Below are positions 59,182 to 64,000 of a DNA stretch of 64,000 nt, piece after piece. The DNA is from Macrotis lagotis. Lineage: Eukaryota > Chordata > Mammalia > Peramelemorphia > Peramelidae. The stretch spans positions 205,673,004 to 205,737,003 of the forward strand of contig NC_133662.1 of NCBI RefSeq assembly GCF_037893015.1. Direction: 5' to 3'. Under the pieces are notes generated by a model. That model searched no databases. It was not told the DNA's origin and worked only from the letters and a program-made list of their open reading frames with translations. The translations under genes and the position numbers were made by a program. Every line of letters begins with the position of its first letter. Positions within the stretch are counted from its first letter, which is position 1.

Positions 59182-60876
59182 CAATGAAGTATGTTCAATA
59201 TTAAGCATGTATGCACAAAGTCTACAGCATCCAAATTCTCAAAGGAGAAACTAAATAAGCTACAAGAAGATGTAGACAGCAAAACTTTTTGGATGAGAGA
59301 CCTCAACTTCCCTCTCTCAGAATTAGAAAAATCTAAACATAAAATAAACAAGAGAAAATTAAGGAGGTTAATAGGATGTTAGAAAACTTACATACTATAG
59401 ACCTCAGCAGAAAATTGATTGGAAATAGAAAGGAATATAACTTTTTTTTCCCTGTGGTTACATGGCTCCTACTCAAAAAATGACCATATATTAGGGTCAT
59501 AAAAAAATTTATAATCAAATTCAGAAAGTCAGAAATATTGAATGCATCCTTTTCATATCATTATGTAATAAAAATTAAATGCAATAAAGGGTCATGGAGA
59601 GATAGATCTAAAACTAATTAGAAACTAAATAACATAATATTAAAAAATGAATGGATCAAACAACAAATTATGGAAAGAATTAATGATTTCTTCCAAGATA
59701 ATGACAATAATGAGACAGCATAATAAAACATTTGGAATACAGCCAAAACAGTTATTAGGGAAAATGGTATAGTTCTAAATACATACTTGAATAAAAGAGA
59801 TAATGAGGAGATCAATGAACAGAGCATATTGACTCTAACTTTAAAAAGTTAGAAAAAAGAATAAATTAAAAATCCTCAAATAAAGTCCAAATTAGAAGTT
59901 CGAAAAATTAAAGGTAAAATTAATAAAATTTAAAGCAAGAAAACTGCTGAACATATAAATAAAACCAAGAGTAGGTTTTATGAATAAAAGTCCAATAAAA
60001 TAGATAATCCTTTTGTTAATTTGTTTAAAAAAAGAAAACCAAATTACCAGTATCAAAAATGAAAAAGATGAATTCACTACCAATGAGAAGGAAATTAAAT
60101 TAATAATTTTGAACTATTTTGCCCAAGTGTATGCCAATAAATTTGATATTCTAAGTGAAATGGATGAATATTCACAAAAATATAAACTGCCCAGGTTAAA
60201 GAAAAGAAAGTTGAATAATAAAGTAACCCCTCTTAAAAAGGAAATTGAACGAGTCATCAGTGAACTCCCTAAGAAAAAGATCTCCAGGGTCAGATGAATT
60301 CACAAGTGAATTCTACCAATCATATAAGGAAAAATTAATTATAATTCCATATAAAGTCCTTGAAAAAATAAGTAAAGGTCTGTAAAATTCCTTCTGTCAC
60401 CTTCTATCACTAATATGGTGCTGATACCTAAACCAAGAAGAGTGAAAACCAGAGAAAGGAAATAATAGAACAATTTATCTAATGTATATGGTGCCAAAAT
60501 TTTAAATAAAATATTAGCAAAGTAATTTCAGGAGGTTATCACTAGAATAATATGCTATGATCAAGAAGCATTTAGTATTAGGAAAACTATCAGCATAATT
60601 GGCCATATCAATAACAAACCAAACAGAAATCCTATTATTGTCTCAATAGATGCTGGCAAAACTTTTGATAAAATACAGCAACTATTCCTGTTAAAAAACT
60701 ATAGAGCATAGGAATATACAAAGTGTTCCTTAAAACAATAAGCAGTGAATATCTAAAACTTCAAATAAACATTATATATAATGTAAAGAAGCTAGAAGCA
60801 TTCCCAATAAGATCAGAAACAAGGATGACAATTATCACCACTATCATTCAATATTGTATTAGAAATGCTAGTTTTT

Positions 60877-61332
60877 ATGTTAGAAACCAGGTGGGATGGG
60901 AATTCAGGGAAGGATTTGCATCAACTGATGCTGAGAGGAATGATCAGAACCAAAAGAATATTTTACACTCTAGCAGCAACATGGAGATGCTCATCAATCT
61001 TAATGGACTTTCTTACTCCATCAGTGCAACAATCAGGTACAATTTTGGGATATCTGCGATGGAGAATACCATTCATATCCTGAAAAAGAATTGTGGAGTT
61101 TAAACAAAGACCAAAGATTATTACTTATTATCTTATTATGTAGTCTTGCTATCTCTTATATTTTATTTTTTTCTTCTTAAGGATATGATTCCTCTCCCAC
61201 CACATTCAATTTATATCAATGTATAGCATGAAAACAATGCAAAGACTAGCAGATTGCCTTCTGTGTGGTGGGATTGAAGCAAGATTAGGGAAAAGTTGTA
61301 TAATTTAAAATAAATAAAATTTTTCAAAAAAA
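60877..61332 (+). mobile_element. Nested 5'-truncated L1 3' end
   Basis: Order: ggaaggatttgcatcaactg then atgctgagaggaatgatcag, catcagtgcaacaatcaggt, gcgatggagaataccattca, gtggagtttaaacaaagacc, and an A-rich end after aataaataaaat. It is an L1-type 3' UTR (a HAL1-type parent is not excluded). Imperfect 16-bp duplication agaaatgctagttttt / agaaatgttacctttt. The frames at 60723-61103 are its shadow. Confidence 0.7.
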
Positions 61333-62004
61333 AGAAATGTTACCTTTTTCAATAAAAGAAGAAAAAATATGAAGGAACTAGAATGATTAATAAAGAAACA
61401 AAGCTCACTCTTTGCAGATGCTATGGTGATTTACCTAGATAATCTTAATAAATCATCTAAAAAAAGTGCTAGAAACAATTAGCAACTTTAGCAAATTGCA
61501 GGATATAAAATAAACGCACATAAATCCTCAGCATTTCTATATATTACTAAAAAGATGTAGCATCAAGAAATAGAAAAAGATATCCTATTTAAAATAACTG
61601 CAGTCTGCTTAAAATATTTAGGTATCTACCTGCCTAGGCAGAATCAGAAACTCTATGAAAACAAATAAAAAGCACTTTTTTTGTATACACAATAAAATCA
61701 GATCTAAATAACTGGACAAATGTCAATTACTCATGAGTAAGGTGAGGTAATGTAATAAAAATGACAATTCTTCATAAATTAAATTACTCATTCAGTGTAA
61801 TATCGATCAAACTACCAAAAATTTTCTTTAGTGAGCTAGGAAAAAAAATAGAAACTAAATTCATATGAAGAAACAATGGTTCAAGAATTTTAAGGGACTT
61901 ATTGAAAAAATGTAAAGGAAGGTGGCTTAGCCATATCAGAGCTAAAATTATTTTATAAAGCATCATTCATCAAAACTGTTTCATACTGGTTAAGAAATAG
62001 ATTG

Positions 62005-62164
62005 CAGGGGCAGCTGGGTGGTACAGTGGATAGAGCAACAGCCCTGGAATTAGGAGTACCTGAGTTCAAATTCAGCCTCCAACACTTAATTACCTAGCTG
62101 TGTGGTCTTGGGCAAGCCACTTAACCCCTCTGCCTTGCAAAAAATATCTAAAAGAAAGAAAAAA
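62005..62164 (+). mobile_element. WSINE1-type SINE in L1
   Basis: caggggcagctgggtggtac to aaagaaagaaaaaa; perfect 13-bp duplication aagaaatagattg (61992-62004, 62165-62177). Confidence 0.93.
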
Positions 62165-62519
62165 AAGAAATAGATTGAAATAGATTATGTGTGCAATAGA
62201 AATGATTATAGTATAGTACTCTACTATCTGATAAACCCATAAATTTCATTTTCTGGCATAAGAACTCACTCTTCAGTCAAAACTGCTGGGAAAACAAAGA
62301 TGTTATGGCAGAAAATAGTCATAGAACTTGTAGGAGGAGAAAGTAGAAATGGGTACAGGATTTAGACATTAAAAGTAATATTATAAGATAATTAGAACAA
62401 TGAATATTTTACCTGTAAGATCTATGGAAAGGGAAACAGAAGAGGTAGAGAACATTATAAAAAAACAAACTAGATAACTTTGATTACATTAAATTAAAAA
62501 GTTTTTTGCATAAGTCTTG

Positions 62520-63045
62520 CAAAATAATGATTGTTGAAAACTGTCCCTCCTTGTCATTGGAAAAAAAGTAAATACACAAAATAACACAACTTAAAAAATG
62601 TACAGGATTGGGTTAATCCATATGGATCATAGTTTGCTTAAAAAAATTTTTTCAGTAAACTATAAATTCCATATGAGTTGAGTGTGGCATTATAGTGAAA
62701 AGTTAGCATGAGAAATAAATACATCTGACAAATTTTATTCCTTTAAAAAAATAAAATTTTTGTTTAGATATTTATCCAGACTGCATGCCAAACAGTAGTG
62801 GAAATATGTTGAAATAACTGTAAATCATACTATATGAAAACATTTTTAGTGGTTTAATTGAATAGGAATCCTTATCCAGGGAAAGAAGCAGATATTTAAG
62901 AGTAATTTCCTTTAAATTAGCTTCAGCTGGACATCATTGCTGGTGGGAACAATATTTTAAGTCTCCATGAGAATGACATCTTTTCAAAAGATTGCCTGCC
63001 AATTACAAATATGCCAAAGTCTTTTAAAATTCAGAATATAGGAGA
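62520..63045. other. Unassigned AT-rich sequence
   Basis: Nothing recognised. Confidence 0.4.
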
Positions 63046-63049
63046 GAAT

Positions 63050-63170
63050 CTAGAATTATAGAGGTCTTCTAGGTCAATTTCCTCAATATAAAGATGAAGT
63101 CACTGGGATACAGGATTGCTAATGACCAAAAACATAGTAAGTGGCAGAATTAATATTTGAACCAAATTTA
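63050..63170 (-). mobile_element. MIR-type SINE fragment, minus strand
   Basis: gaattatagaggtcttctag, aaagatgaagtcactgggat, aagtggcagaattaatattt. Confidence 0.55.
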
Positions 63171-63199
63171 AAATTTCAAAAAATGATCTCATCATCTGC

Positions 63200-63292
63200 T
63201 AAAATTATATGTATATATAAGTATATATTCATACATACGTGTACTTAAATGTGTATATTTATATGTATGTATGTAAAACACACACAAATTCC
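63200..63292. repeat. TA/TG/CA-rich microsatellite
   Basis: Imperfect tata, tatg and acac units. Confidence 0.75.
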
Positions 63293-63329
63293 TTTTGCAA
63301 TATTTATGATGTTTATCCCTCATTTTCTA

Positions 63330-63610
63330 AGGAGACTGTGACATTAGGGAGGTGACACCATGACAAGTATGTAAATTGGATTTGAGTGAGGGGGTCTGCT
63401 GGGTTGTCACCACCTTCACTTTCTTCTCCAGCATCTTCTAGTTCCAGAGGACTTCTATACATCAGGAACACTGGAGTTAACACTGGATGTGAGGTGGGGT
63501 ATGTGACTTATCCTAGTTCACACAGTTAATAAGTGTCTAAGGCTGGAACTGAACTCCAATAACCTTGATTTCAGGTCCAGTATTCTAACTATTGCATCAT
63601 CTAGTGAATG
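63330..63610 (-). mobile_element. RTE-mobilised SINE, minus strand
   Basis: gactgtgacattagggaggt, gacaccatgacaagtatgta, aattggatttgagtgagggg, ctttcttctccagcatcttc, then a tRNA-like end (ttatcctagttcacacagtt; ctattgcatcatctagtg). Partner of the 5' part at 12605. Confidence 0.65.
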
Positions 63611-64000
63611 TTACCATAATTTTTTCAAATTCAGATTAAGAAAGGAAGGTATATATATTACCTATCACAAATTTAGGAAAAATTAAAAGGAAAATCCAAT
63701 TAGCTTGTGTATTGTTAGTTTTGTTAAACATGAAGGTAGTATCTCCATAGCGAGCCATAAGAACTCAATAAACTGTATGATGCTGCTGTTGAATTAGTTC
63801 ATTCTCTCTTTAAAGCTTTCGTAAATTCCATGACAAATTCTTTTGAATGGCTGCTGCAAAGATTATATTTTTCCTTTGTATTTCAGATACCATAATCAAA
63901 ATCTGGGGACTATAGCAAGATTTCTTTGTGTAGAGAGAAAAAAATCCAAATTTCTTTTCAACAGAAGACCCTACAAATGGGGGATGACAAGGTGGAAACA
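63611..64000. other. Unassigned sequence to the window edge
   Basis: Nothing recognised. Confidence 0.4.

Larger units (their letters stand above)
59182..62517 (+). mobile_element. LINE-1 3' segment, sense (ORF2)
   Basis: Starts mid-endonuclease (caatattaagcatgtatgca; agagacctcaacttccctct) and runs through reverse transcriptase (60013-60800, 61380-61560) to the ORF2 C-terminus (61740-62517). It ends at aaaagttttttgcataag without the usual 3' UTR. Interrupted by a nested L1 3' end (60877) and a WSINE1 (62005). Confidence 0.8.

Overview
The window looks like AT-rich, gene-poor nuclear DNA from a marsupial. The evidence is the repeat content: about fifteen copies of a tRNA-derived SINE of the Australian-marsupial WSINE1 type (order body, Australidelphia; a dasyurid is my guess, not proven), older MAR1/MIR-type SINEs, marsupial-type LINE-1, RTE-related LINE/SINE pairs and L2-like 3' ends. 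Family names are recalled from general knowledge and were not checked by a search. I see no intact host protein-coding gene, no tRNA or rRNA gene, no CRISPR and no operon. Nearly all open reading frames are chance frames, low-complexity tracts or relics of transposons.

Layout. 1-9 kb: old repeats, L2-like 3' ends, MAR1-type SINEs, and two 89%-identical 97-bp copies of an unassigned element. 9-12.7 kb: rearranged RTE pieces interrupted by a degraded L1 that itself holds two SINEs. 13.4-16.1 kb: long CCTT/CTTT, CA and GA tracts. 17-22.3 kb: L2-like sequence, RTE-type SINEs, a probable solo LTR and SINEs. 22.3-33.9 kb: a four-level nest in which a MAR1-type SINE is split by a minus-strand L1, the L1 holds a plus-strand gammaretrovirus-like endogenous retrovirus, and the retrovirus holds two WSINE1 copies. 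34-46 kb: SINEs, L1 fragments and microsatellites. 46.3-62.5 kb: an L1 cluster. Its first plus-strand L1 carries a minus-strand processed pseudogene of ribosomal protein L36a (eL42) with a clean 14-bp target duplication. This L1 runs into a second L1, and then comes an L1 with the 5' inversion expected from twin priming. That last L1 in turn carries a nested L1 3' end and a SINE. 62.5-64 kb: old repeats and unassigned sequence.

How the parts relate. The L1 copies supplied, or came from the same lineage as, the machinery that moved the tRNA-type SINEs and the L36a mRNA. The SINE and retrocopy insertions show target duplications of 12-19 bp and A-rich tails, as expected. The retrovirus is dead: gag, pol and env all carry stops, frameshifts and large deletions, and its 3' LTR is cut short. 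The main value of the window is as a readable insertion history. I did not find a new biological system.
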